Positions 25,295 to 33,023 of a DNA stretch of 64,000 nt are shown here, piece after piece. The notes under the pieces were generated by a model. The model was not told where the DNA came from and did not search any database. It was given only the letters and a program-made list of their open reading frames with translations. Within the stretch, counting starts at the first letter, position 1, and the number at the start of each line of letters is the position of its first letter. The position numbers and the translations under genes were made by a program. The stretch is from Maribacter sp. BPC-D8. Its GTDB lineage: Bacteria; Bacteroidota; Bacteroidia; Flavobacteriales; Flavobacteriaceae. The DNA lies in assembly GCF_035207705.1 (NCBI RefSeq), contig NZ_CP128187.1, forward strand, positions 3,596,001 through 3,660,000. Direction: 5' to 3'.

Positions 25295-26635
25295 ATGACT
25301 GAAGTAAAGATTTGGCAATGGGGATTAATAATAGCATCAAGTTTGGCGTTATTTTTCCTTTCCCCATGGGCAAAAGATACCAATCAGTTTTTTAAAGCGG
25401 TTCAAAAAAAGAAAGCGCCCAATACGTTCATGTTAATGGGTAGTTTGATTATCTCTTGGATATTCGCCAAGAGTATAACCAACGCCGCAAATTTAGGGTT
25501 AGACTATGGTATTGTTGGTGGTGTTGCTTATGCTGGATATTATCTGTCATTTGCTGTAGCAGGTCTTGTAATTTATAAGATGAGACTACATGGAAAGTAC
25601 ACAAGTATTCATCATTTCTTATCCTCTAAATTTGGTAAATCAGCAGTAAATATTTTTTCCATTTTAATAGCATTTCGCCTATTCAATGAGGTTTGGAGTA
25701 ACACTATGGTTATTGGTTCTTACTTTGGTGATATGGGTACGAGTCCATATTATTGGTCCATTTTAGTGTTTACCGGACTAACTTTAGCCTATGTACTCAA
25801 AGGAGGTATGAGTAGCTCGATTTTTACCGATGTTGTCCAAATGGGGCTATTTTCTATACTATTAGCGGTAATATTGTTCACTATTTTTGGGAAGGATAAT
25901 GCAATCACCACTACCGAAGTAGTTAATTCAGGTATTTGGTCCTTTGAAACAGGGCTAAATTTATTATTCGCTGCATTACTACAATCCTTTAGTTACCCCT
26001 TTCATGACCCGGTGTTAACCGATAGAGGATTTATCAGTAGTCCGAAAGTAACATTGAAGAGTTTTTTATGGGCAAGTGTATTAGGTGCAATCTGTATCAT
26101 CTTATTTAGTATTATCGGCGTGTATGCACAATTTCAAGGTATGCACGGTCAGGCTGCAGTACAAGTTGGTAAAGCATTTGGAACCGTAATATTATTAGTC
26201 ATCAATTTCATCATGATCACATCAGCTGCATCTACATTAGACTCCACATTTTCATCATTTTCAAAATTATTGGCATTAGATTTAAATCTAGGAAATACAT
26301 TAAAATTTGGTCGTTGGTCTATGGTAGCAATTGCTGTTTTAGGAACCATACCCGTTTTTTTAGATGCAGAGATTTTATCTGCTACAACAATTAGCGGAAC
26401 CATGGTAATAGGGCTAACTCCCGTTTTTATATTTTGGAAGGATAAAGCACCTAAAATCAGTTTTCACTTAAGCGTATTTATAGGATTACTATTTGGGTTC
26501 CTTTTAATTTTTAACTGGTTTCCAGATAGTTTGATTTTCACGACCGGCAAGTATGCCGATTTACTTTGGATTAATTTTTGGGGCATTTTATGTTGCCTAT
26601 TCGTTTATATAATACCTACATGGATAAAGAAATAA
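25295..26635 (+). CDS. Sodium:solute symporter (SSS family)
   Basis: Inner-membrane transporter of 446 residues with about 12-13 hydrophobic helices and the LeuT-like layout of the SSS/SLC5 family. Useful landmarks are ANLGLDYGIVGGVAYAGYYL, HGKYTSIHHFLSSKFGKSA, FHDPVLTDRGFIS and SAASTLDSTFSSFSKLLALD, the last being the common helix-8 region (S-A-A-x-S-T-L-D-S) near the Na+2 site. It probably carries into the cytoplasm what SusCD brings into the periplasm. The last 16 bases overlap the next gene in another frame, so the two are translationally coupled. The substrate is unknown. Confidence 0.9.
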   Translation: MTEVKIWQWGLIIASSLALFFLSPWAKDTNQFFKAVQKKKAPNTFMLMGSLIISWIFAKSITNAANLGLDYGIVGGVAYAGYYLSFAVAGLVIYKMRLHGKYTSIHHFLSSKFGKSAVNIFSILIAFRLFNEVWSNTMVIGSYFGDMGTSPYYWSILVFTGLTLAYVLKGGMSSSIFTDVVQMGLFSILLAVILFTIFGKDNAITTTEVVNSGIWSFETGLNLLFAALLQSFSYPFHDPVLTDRGFISSPKVTLKSFLWASVLGAICIILFSIIGVYAQFQGMHGQAAVQVGKAFGTVILLVINFIMITSAASTLDSTFSSFSKLLALDLNLGNTLKFGRWSMVAIAVLGTIPVFLDAEILSATTISGTMVIGLTPVFIFWKDKAPKISFHLSVFIGLLFGFLLIFNWFPDSLIFTTGKYADLLWINFWGILCCLFVYIIPTWIKK

Positions 26636-27825
26636 AACATATTGGTGCCAAGAACGGAAAGCTATTGCTTTTTGGTGGCGTGTATAGTAATCTTCAAGCT
26701 TTGGAGCAACTGATTTCCATTGCTGAAGAAGCAGGAATTCAACCCGAGAACTGTATAAGCACCGGAGACCTTACCGGCTATTGTGCACAACCAGAAGAAA
26801 CGGTACAACTGTTTCAAAAATGGGGCGCGATTAGTATTGCTGGCAATGTAGAATTGCAACTAGCAAACGATAGCGAAGATTGTGGTTGCGATTTTAAGAG
26901 TGGTAGCCGTTGCGACGATTTTTCGAAAATGTGGTTTCCATATACTAAAGGGCACTTATCGCAACAGTCTTTAGAGTGGATGAAGGAAATTCCCGAGTAC
27001 ATCAGTTTTGACTATGGCAGCAAAAAAGTTACGGTAGTCCATGGAAATTATGGTAATACCTCAGAATTTGTATTTAAATCAAACGCCACGGAAAGTAAAG
27101 AACACTGTTTTCAAGAGACCAATAGTGATATAATTATTGCGGGGCATTGTGGTTTACCTTTTCATCAAACTATAAAGGAAAATTTATGGTTGAATCCTGG
27201 TGTTATTGGTATGCCAGCAAATGATGGCACTACCCGAGTTTGGTATATGATATTGGATACTGAAGATGGTGAAGTAACCTATAAACATCATTCATTCGAA
27301 TATGATGCCGAAACCGCACAAAAATTAATGTACAAAAATCACTTGCCCGAAGCCTATGGCGATACGCTTACTTCTGGCATTTGGGACAATATGGAAATAC
27401 TCCCTGAAATCGAAAAAATGGGACAGGGAATTCCGATTCATTTTAACCAAGAACAAAAAGATTCAATAAAACCTAAAACACAAAAAAAGATGGCAAATAC
27501 GTACTACGACCCAGCAGATTTAAGAAAATTCGGTAAAATAACAGAGTGGAGCGAAGAGCTTGGAACAAAATTTTTCGATTATTATGGTAAGGTTTTCGAA
27601 GAAGGCGCACTAAGTGCTAGAGAAAAGTCTCTAATTGCTTTAGCTGTCTCTCATGTAGTTAAGTGTCCGTATTGCATTGATGCCTATACCAAAGACGGAT
27701 TGCAAAAAGGGATTACGAAAGAAGAGATGATGGAAGCAGTACATGTGGGCGCCGCCATAGAAAGCGGTGCAACATTAGTGCATGGTGTACAGATGATGAA
27801 TAAGTATAACAAATTGTCAATGTAA
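26620..27825 (+). CDS. Metallophosphoesterase-like domain fused to an AhpD-like CxxC domain
   Basis: A 401-residue two-part protein. The start at 26620 gives MDKEIKHIGAKNGKLLLFGG; an in-frame ATG at 26578 lies deep in the symporter gene. Residues 1 to about 255 have the calcineurin-like phosphoesterase layout, but with changed metal motifs: GGVYSN instead of GDIHGN, a normal STGDLTGY, GNVE instead of GNHE, VVHGN retained, and GHCG instead of GHTH. A three-cysteine patch DCGCDFKSGSRC (Cys88, 90, 98) lies between. Residues 289-401 form a complete AhpD/carboxymuconolactone-decarboxylase-type protein starting MANTYYDPADLRKFG with the motif HVVKCPYCIDAYTKDG. This second part matches the arsenosugar-associated peroxidase-like family (TIGR04169 as I recall), normally a separate gene. 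A separate start at the internal ATG (27490) cannot be excluded. Confidence 0.85.
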   Translation: MDKEIKHIGAKNGKLLLFGGVYSNLQALEQLISIAEEAGIQPENCISTGDLTGYCAQPEETVQLFQKWGAISIAGNVELQLANDSEDCGCDFKSGSRCDDFSKMWFPYTKGHLSQQSLEWMKEIPEYISFDYGSKKVTVVHGNYGNTSEFVFKSNATESKEHCFQETNSDIIIAGHCGLPFHQTIKENLWLNPGVIGMPANDGTTRVWYMILDTEDGEVTYKHHSFEYDAETAQKLMYKNHLPEAYGDTLTSGIWDNMEILPEIEKMGQGIPIHFNQEQKDSIKPKTQKKMANTYYDPADLRKFGKITEWSEELGTKFFDYYGKVFEEGALSAREKSLIALAVSHVVKCPYCIDAYTKDGLQKGITKEEMMEAVHVGAAIESGATLVHGVQMMNKYNKLSM

Positions 27826-27830
27826 ATTTC

Positions 27831-28141
27831 GTTGTTCGTTGATGGTTGTTCCTAGCAGCTTTCTTCAATAATCAATAACTTGAAATTAAAGTTAGTTTAT
27901 AAAAATATTGCAAATGGAATGCTCTTCATGAACATCCATTATTAAGAAAAAGAAATAAAATGTTGTGATATTAGTTGTTTGTTGTCGGTTGTTAGTTTTA
28001 CTCAATATTCGCCAATGATTACTAATCCAAAATATAACAAAATAGAAATTGCTATCTATTAAAGAAGAAATCAAAATAGGTTGAATTGTTTGTTGATTCG
28101 TAATAAAATAAACGAACAACAGACAACCATCAACCAACAAC
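27831..28141. repeat. 311-base non-coding segment bounded by inverted GTTG-rich repeats
   Basis: GTTGTTCGTTGATGGTTGTT at the left end is matched at 18 of 20 positions by the reverse complement of the right end (28122-28141). Similar GTTGTTTGTTG motifs occur inside near 27974 and 28087. The segment fills nearly the whole gap between the fusion gene and arsS. The layout resembles a small non-autonomous element or a large RNA hairpin. An open frame of 103 codons on the minus strand enters arsS and is not credible. Confidence 0.5.
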
Positions 28142-28150
28142 AAAAGAAGA

Positions 28151-29206
28151 ATGGCTACAAAATCATTAAAAGCTAAAGGGAACGAATTAGCAGTTTCCAA
28201 CAAGCAATTAGAAATATTAAACGGAGGAATTTTTGCTGATGGAGAGCTTCCTTATTTTAAAGATAAGATTGCCGAAATTGGTCACTTCCCGTTACGCCCT
28301 AAAAAGCTGGAAATTTTGCAAATCAATGTTGGTTACATGTGTAATCAGGTTTGTGAGCATTGCCACGTAGATGCTGGTCCGGATCGCAAAGAGATTATGA
28401 CTCGCGATACCATGCGACAGTGTTTAGAGGTCATTAAAAATACAGGAGCTCACACCTTAGATTTAACAGGTGGTGCACCAGAAATGAATCCTGATTTTGA
28501 ATGGTTTGTAGAAGAAGCTGCAAAAGCCGGTATTAAAGATTTTATTGTTCGTTCTAACCTTACTATTATTAGGGCTAATAAAAAATATTATCATTTACCA
28601 GATTTCTTTAAAAAGCATAATGTACATGTTATTTCTTCAATGCCACATTATACCCGTGGTAAAACAGATAAGCAAAGAGGTGACGGTGTTTTTGACAAGT
28701 CGATCAAAGCATTGCAAGAATTAAACGACAGAGGTTATGGTTTACCAGGTAGCGGACTCCGTTTAGATTTAGTTTATAATCCGTCAGGTGCATATTTACC
28801 AGGTGACCAAGCAGCGATGGAAAAGGATTTCAAAAAAGCCTTAAAAGAAGATTTTGATATTCAGTTTCATAATCTTTTTGCCATCACAAATTTACCCATT
28901 GCACGATTCTTAGATTATTTAATAGCATCTGAGAATTACGAAGATTATATGTATTCATTAGTGGAAGCATATAACCCCTCTGCAGTAGAAAATGTAATGT
29001 GCACCAATACCATTTCTATTAGTTGGGATGGTTGGCTTTATGATTGTGATTTTAACCAAATGCTAGACCTAAAAGTAGCTAGTAAGGTGAAGCATATTAA
29101 AGATTATAACGAAGACTTGTTGAACGATAGAAACATTATCATATCACAGCATTGTTATGGTTGTACAGCAGGTGCCGGTAGTAGTTGCCAGGGTACTGTA
29201 GCATAA
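28151..29206 (+). CDS. arsS: Radical SAM protein ArsS of arsenosugar biosynthesis
   Basis: A 351-residue radical SAM enzyme of the rSAM/selenodomain family (TIGR04167). The 4Fe-4S motif is CNQVCEHC (Cys64, Cys68, Cys71), then HVDAGPDRKEIMTRDTM and LDLTGGAPEMNPDFEW, all typical. The C-terminal domain has further cysteines (YDCDFNQM, and HCYGCTAGAGSSCQG with Cys335, 338 and 346) that may hold auxiliary clusters or bind arsenic; some relatives carry selenocysteine in this part. ArsS is known to join a 5'-deoxyadenosyl group to dimethylarsenic in arsenosugar synthesis. No arsM methyltransferase is in the window. A terminator follows the gene. Confidence 0.9.
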   Translation: MATKSLKAKGNELAVSNKQLEILNGGIFADGELPYFKDKIAEIGHFPLRPKKLEILQINVGYMCNQVCEHCHVDAGPDRKEIMTRDTMRQCLEVIKNTGAHTLDLTGGAPEMNPDFEWFVEEAAKAGIKDFIVRSNLTIIRANKKYYHLPDFFKKHNVHVISSMPHYTRGKTDKQRGDGVFDKSIKALQELNDRGYGLPGSGLRLDLVYNPSGAYLPGDQAAMEKDFKKALKEDFDIQFHNLFAITNLPIARFLDYLIASENYEDYMYSLVEAYNPSAVENVMCTNTISISWDGWLYDCDFNQMLDLKVASKVKHIKDYNEDLLNDRNIIISQHCYGCTAGAGSSCQGTVA

Positions 29207-29228
29207 CACATTCCGAGATGAAAATTAA

Positions 29229-29267
29229 GAACCGTTTGATGATTTACATTGAACGGTTTTTTGTTTT
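29229..29267 (+). terminator. Terminator after arsS
   Basis: AACCGTT and AACGGTT pair around a 17-base loop, and T-rich sequence (TTTTTTGTTTT) follows. It ends the locus 23 bases after the arsS stop. Confidence 0.75.
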
Positions 29268-29317
29268 AAACCAACTCATTATACTATAAATAAACCAAAT
29301 ATATCACATATAGAACT

Positions 29318-29329
29318 GACCACTTAGTT
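29318..29329. promoter_or_regulatory. Candidate operator 1 before the tetR-family gene
   Basis: GACCACTTAGTT is a palindrome of the GACYA-N2-TRGTY type. With the stronger copy at 29444 it brackets the likely promoter of the regulator gene. Confidence 0.5.
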
Positions 29330-29443
29330 TGTTTTGTAGTGTAAAAAGGATGTTATACACCGATAAAATAGTCGTTTATCGAAAAAAGACGCATCTAATC
29401 TATAAATACTGAAGTTGTTTAACAATCTGGCGTTCTATAAAAA

Positions 29444-29455
29444 GACCACATGGTC
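29444..29455. promoter_or_regulatory. Candidate operator 2 before the tetR-family gene
   Basis: GACCACATGGTC is a perfect palindrome (GACCA-CA-TGGTC), 23 bases before the regulator start codon, so a protein bound there would block transcription or initiation. It points to autoregulation. Confidence 0.65.
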
Positions 29456-29478
29456 GGATTTACCCAAATCTAAATATT

Positions 29479-30096
29479 ATGAACAAGAGCCTTAAGCGCA
29501 TGGCAACCATGCAACGTTTACAGAACACCGGATTAGAATTGTTTTATGCCCAAGGATATTACGATACTAGTATAGATGATATTCTAAAAAAGCTAGATCT
29601 TTCTAAGGGGGCTTTTTACTATCATTTCGATTCTAAAGAAGACTTCTTCATTCAAATAATTCAAAATTTACTAGCACGTAAAATCTATAGTACTTTAATA
29701 GAGCCAATAGAGGGGCATGAGAACCCGTTAAAATTAATAACGAAATGTTTTGATGATGCTATGGAAACTGCCGTGCATAATGAAATGGATTATGGGTGTA
29801 TTTTAAGTAATTTCTTAACTGAATTCAATGGTAAAAATGAAGTGATTATGCGTCACTTAAATGAAATTGTTACCGTTTGGGAAGTAAACTTGGTTACAAC
29901 ATTACAAAGAGGAAAATTTAATGGTTACTTAGATCGTCATGTAGATTGTGAAGCTGCGGCTACTTTTTTAATGAGTTCGTACTTCGGAGTTAGAATTTTA
30001 ATGACAAGTGCAGCCCCGTCAGCTAAAAAGTACAGATTTATGTCTCAACTACGTCAATACTTTAAAGGTATAGAAGCCAAGCCGGTTAATTCTTAA
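29479..30096 (+). CDS. TetR/AcrR-family transcriptional regulator
   Basis: A 205-residue repressor. The N-terminal helix-turn-helix (QRLQNTGLELFYAQGYYDTS, then IDDILKKLDLSKGAFYYHFD) is a textbook TetR DNA-binding domain. The C-terminal ligand domain has several cysteines (YGCILSNF, HVDCEAAATF), which may matter if the inducer is thiol-reactive. Two palindromes lie in its 5' region and one each before the arsenosugar locus and sprE. The stop codon overlaps the stop of the converging GT9 gene by three shared positions. It is probably the regulator of the neighbouring arsenosugar locus, inferred from the sites. Confidence 0.9.
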   Translation: MNKSLKRMATMQRLQNTGLELFYAQGYYDTSIDDILKKLDLSKGAFYYHFDSKEDFFIQIIQNLLARKIYSTLIEPIEGHENPLKLITKCFDDAMETAVHNEMDYGCILSNFLTEFNGKNEVIMRHLNEIVTVWEVNLVTTLQRGKFNGYLDRHVDCEAAATFLMSSYFGVRILMTSAAPSAKKYRFMSQLRQYFKGIEAKPVNS

Positions 30097-31145
30097 ACCG
30101 AAGTACTTATAATTTCATTAATTTTCTGAACGATTGTTTCGGGTAGAAGGGTTTCCATGACTTTATCATAACCATCAGGATATTTATTACCATAAATGGA
30201 AGTTGGTATTGCAGGATATTTTTTTCTATCGGATAAAAGGGCATTATTCTCTGGCTGATTGAAAGGCGAAAAACCAGCATACGGATGCGTAACACCCCAT
30301 ATTGTTACGGTTGGCACACCAAACATTGCAGCTAAATGAGCATTGCCGCTATCCATCGCCAGCATTAATTTCAGATTAGAAATTAAACTCAATTCTTCTG
30401 AGAATGATAATTTGCCTGCTGCATTAACGCAATTGTTAAACTGAGTTTCCCATTTTGCTAAAACATCTATTTCTTTTTTCCCTCCTCCAAACAATACAAT
30501 TTGATATTTACTCGTAGAATTCAACTCAGCTATTACCTTTTCCATCATTGGTAGTGGATACATTTTTCCGCTAAAAGCTGCAAACGGGGCAATACCAATC
30601 AGCACCTTTCCATCAAAATTTATTAAGCTTTTTGCTGAATCGCTAATTGGTCTTTTAGATAAGGTTTCCATCTCGCTTATAGCAATAGGATACCCAAGCT
30701 TATCAAAAACCTCAGAATAGCGCTCAAAAGTAGTCGATAAAGGAATAAATGAAGTTCGTTCAGGATTTACCAAAGCTTTCTTAGCTGCCCTTCCCTTATC
30801 CACTTGTATAAAAGGAATTGTTGATAGTTTAAAAAACTGTTTTAGAATAGAACTACGGAGCACATTATGCAAATCTGCAACTGCATCAATCTGTAACGCC
30901 TTTAATTCTTTGTATAATTTCCAAAGTCCTAAAAAGCCGTTATGTCTTCCTTTTACATCAGCCTTAAAAACTGAGACATTTGGTATATTTTCAAATATAG
31001 GTGCTGTAAATCCTTTTGTTAAAACTGTAATCTTTACCTGAGGATATTTTTTTAAAATCCCCAAAAGAACAGGAACAGTCATAGCGACATCTCCCATTGC
31101 GGAAAGTCGTATTACCAATAAATGAACAGTTTTATTTGTTACCAC
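30093..31145 (-). CDS. GT9-family (heptosyltransferase-like) glycosyltransferase
   Basis: A 350-residue GT-B enzyme of family 9, which adds heptose or similar sugars to the lipopolysaccharide core from an ADP- or nucleotide-activated donor. Typical signatures are HLLVIRLSAMGDVAMTVPVL at the N-terminus, IAPFAAFSGKMYP in the middle and LMLAMDSGNAHLAAMFGVPTV at the donor site. It overlaps the DUF4254 gene start-to-stop by 14 bases; this pair is common in flavobacteria. The sugar cannot be read from the sequence. Confidence 0.9.
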   Translation of the reverse strand: MVTNKTVHLLVIRLSAMGDVAMTVPVLLGILKKYPQVKITVLTKGFTAPIFENIPNVSVFKADVKGRHNGFLGLWKLYKELKALQIDAVADLHNVLRSSILKQFFKLSTIPFIQVDKGRAAKKALVNPERTSFIPLSTTFERYSEVFDKLGYPIAISEMETLSKRPISDSAKSLINFDGKVLIGIAPFAAFSGKMYPLPMMEKVIAELNSTSKYQIVLFGGGKKEIDVLAKWETQFNNCVNAAGKLSFSEELSLISNLKLMLAMDSGNAHLAAMFGVPTVTIWGVTHPYAGFSPFNQPENNALLSDRKKYPAIPTSIYGNKYPDGYDKVMETLLPETIVQKINEIISTSV

Positions 31146-31734
31146 GAAGGATGGGGTTTAGTTCCTCATCATTATACATTTTCATTTGCTTGTATACCTT
31201 CATATACTTCGTACCACTCTCAATATCTGCAAGTAGTTGGTCTATAGCTACAAAAAGGTCGTTTTTCTGCTCAAGTAAGATTTCGAGTTTAACTTGGCAT
31301 TTTTCTCTATGCTCTAAAGAGGCGTCTGCTCTGGTAGCCTCCTCTTTCATATGATAGATTTTCAGGGCTAAAATAGATAAGCGATCTATTGCCCAAGCAG
31401 GGCTTTCTGTATTAATAGTAGCATCTGCCTTAACATCTACCGATTGGTATTTATTAAGAAAATAACTATCAATGAACTCCACCAAGTCTGTTCTGTCTTG
31501 ATTACTTGCGTCAATTTTACGCTTTAAAACCAAGGCGTCGTCAGGGTTTATATCCGGATTTCTAATAATATCCTCATAATGCCATTGAACGGTATCAATC
31601 CAGTTTTTGCGATATAACAAGTGCTCTATCTCTTCTTTCGAATAAGGATTATGAAAACTTTGATATACATCATCTTCTACGTGATATTTATCAATACTGG
31701 TATTAAATATATTAAATGCGAATTCGCTAAACAT
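31132..31734 (-). CDS. DUF4254-family protein
   Basis: A 200-residue, mostly helical soluble protein. Features are the acidic start MFSEFAFNIFNTSIDKYHVE, HNPYSKEEIEHLLYRKNWID and a C-terminal coiled part (EIHREKC-like repeats of Lys/Glu, ending ELNPILRGNK). It matches the DUF4254 family from memory, which travels with GT9 glycosyltransferases, so a role in lipopolysaccharide core synthesis is inferred. No catalytic motif is visible. Confidence 0.85.
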   Translation of the reverse strand: MFSEFAFNIFNTSIDKYHVEDDVYQSFHNPYSKEEIEHLLYRKNWIDTVQWHYEDIIRNPDINPDDALVLKRKIDASNQDRTDLVEFIDSYFLNKYQSVDVKADATINTESPAWAIDRLSILALKIYHMKEEATRADASLEHREKCQVKLEILLEQKNDLFVAIDQLLADIESGTKYMKVYKQMKMYNDEELNPILRGNK

Positions 31735-31773
31735 ATGAGCCTTTTTTACAAAGATAAAGTTTAAAGGATAAAC

Positions 31774-32703
31774 CTAAAGTTTCACAACAAAAACTATAAT
31801 CGGCACCAAAATACTAGAAACAAGAATTAATTCAAGCAACTTAGGTTTCTTAATAGATTCTAGATAATTGACAATAAAAATCACAGAAGGAAAGAAGGTG
31901 ATCATCACAGCGTTATTATTTTCTGAGGTAACAAGTACATTAACTACCAACCCTATTACAAACGAAAATGCAATAAGTCTCATAACAATTACCTTACCTA
32001 CACCCGACTTACTCAAATGAACAAAAGCAGAAAAAGCAAGAGCCATATTGAATAAGGCGTATAAAGTCATTTTTAAGCTAGTCCACCATTTAATGGGGAA
32101 TATAGCGTCATAGTTAATTGCAAAATCATAATGCTCTAGAATAAAATCAGGCTTGTCAAGCAATACTAATATACCGTATAGTATCATAAAAAAGCAGAAG
32201 CCTACAGATAAGATTACCAACCAGTTTCTTATATTTTTTGGTTCATAAATGTATATCGCCGCGAAAACCAAAAACAAATAAAGTAAAGCCCATTCATAGA
32301 ATACACTTGATATGCATATCCAGAGTCCGGCATCAAATATCTTAAGTTTAATATTCTTTAAAGACTTAATACTTAGTAACCGCCTCATGGCTAGCAATAA
32401 GAAAAAACTGGTAAAAATGGCGTTATTATCACCTAGTGTCTCAGGGAAAACCACAAAAAGCAGGGTGAAAAACAAAATTGCAAAAGAATTTGTACTGGTA
32501 AGTTTGTTACGTTTAACAACAAAGTCAACAATAAAAACACTGAATAATAAAATGGTCAAAATACCGATTGACGGAGCAATTTCTACATTGCTCATCGATA
32601 AATCAAAGAGGTAAAATTGGACTGACCAGTAGAAAAGAAACAAAAAAACCAGGAGAATTATGAAATTCACCGGTTTTGTTTTCTCAAAAATGCTTGAAAT
32701 CAT
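31774..32703 (-). CDS. DUF6427-family integral membrane protein
   Basis: A 309-residue protein with about eight to ten transmembrane helices and very short loops. It opens MISSIFEKTKPVNFIILLVF, has the conserved ETLGDNNAIFTSFFLLLAMR in the middle and ends VSSILVPIIVFVVKL. The family is typical of flavobacteria and has no known function. The neighbouring GT9 and DUF4254 genes suggest an envelope-glycan role, for example lipid-linked sugar handling. Confidence 0.8.
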   Translation of the reverse strand: MISSIFEKTKPVNFIILLVFLFLFYWSVQFYLFDLSMSNVEIAPSIGILTILLFSVFIVDFVVKRNKLTSTNSFAILFFTLLFVVFPETLGDNNAIFTSFFLLLAMRRLLSIKSLKNIKLKIFDAGLWICISSVFYEWALLYLFLVFAAIYIYEPKNIRNWLVILSVGFCFFMILYGILVLLDKPDFILEHYDFAINYDAIFPIKWWTSLKMTLYALFNMALAFSAFVHLSKSGVGKVIVMRLIAFSFVIGLVVNVLVTSENNNAVMITFFPSVIFIVNYLESIKKPKLLELILVSSILVPIIVFVVKL

Positions 32704-32743
32704 CTAAGCTTTTTATATTTTTGCTGGTAAATATAGTAATAAG

Positions 32744-32965
32744 ATGAAATCATTTTTTGAAGGTATCGCAGATTTGTTCGTAAATGTACTATTTGCACCG
32801 TTAGATTTTTTACGTTTTACAGATAGTTGGGCTTTATCAAATATCTTAAACTGGGTATTTATGCTGATAGGTTCTGTAGCATTTGTGTATTGGATGCTTC
32901 AATTGAAAAAATATAACGATAATGGTGAAGAGGATAAGTCGAGTACTTCTCACTCTTACTTATAA
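32744..32965 (+). CDS. DUF6341-family small membrane protein
   Basis: A 73-residue protein with one or two hydrophobic segments (FEGIADLFVNVLFAPLDFLR; LNWVFMLIGSVAFVYWMLQL) and a polar tail ending in the family-typical EDKSSTSHSYL. It is divergent from the DUF6427 gene and convergent to purD, with a shared hairpin between. Function unknown. Confidence 0.85.
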   Translation: MKSFFEGIADLFVNVLFAPLDFLRFTDSWALSNILNWVFMLIGSVAFVYWMLQLKKYNDNGEEDKSSTSHSYL

Positions 32966-32975
32966 TATCAAATTA

Positions 32976-33018
32976 AATCTGTTATCAGCTTTTAGTCTTT
33001 AAAAACTGATAACAGATT
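32976..33018. terminator. Bidirectional terminator between the DUF6341 gene and purD
   Basis: A perfect 13-base stem (AATCTGTTATCAG with CTGATAACAGATT) surrounds a 17-base loop. It ends five bases before the purD stop, so it serves both converging genes. The T-runs are weak on both sides. Confidence 0.65.
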
Positions 33019-33023
33019 ATTGA

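Noticed and set aside
27892..28203. Open frame of 103 codons on the minus strand before arsS
   Set aside because: It lies within the inverted-repeat segment and overlaps the arsS start; the sequence is a low-complexity hydrophobic run.
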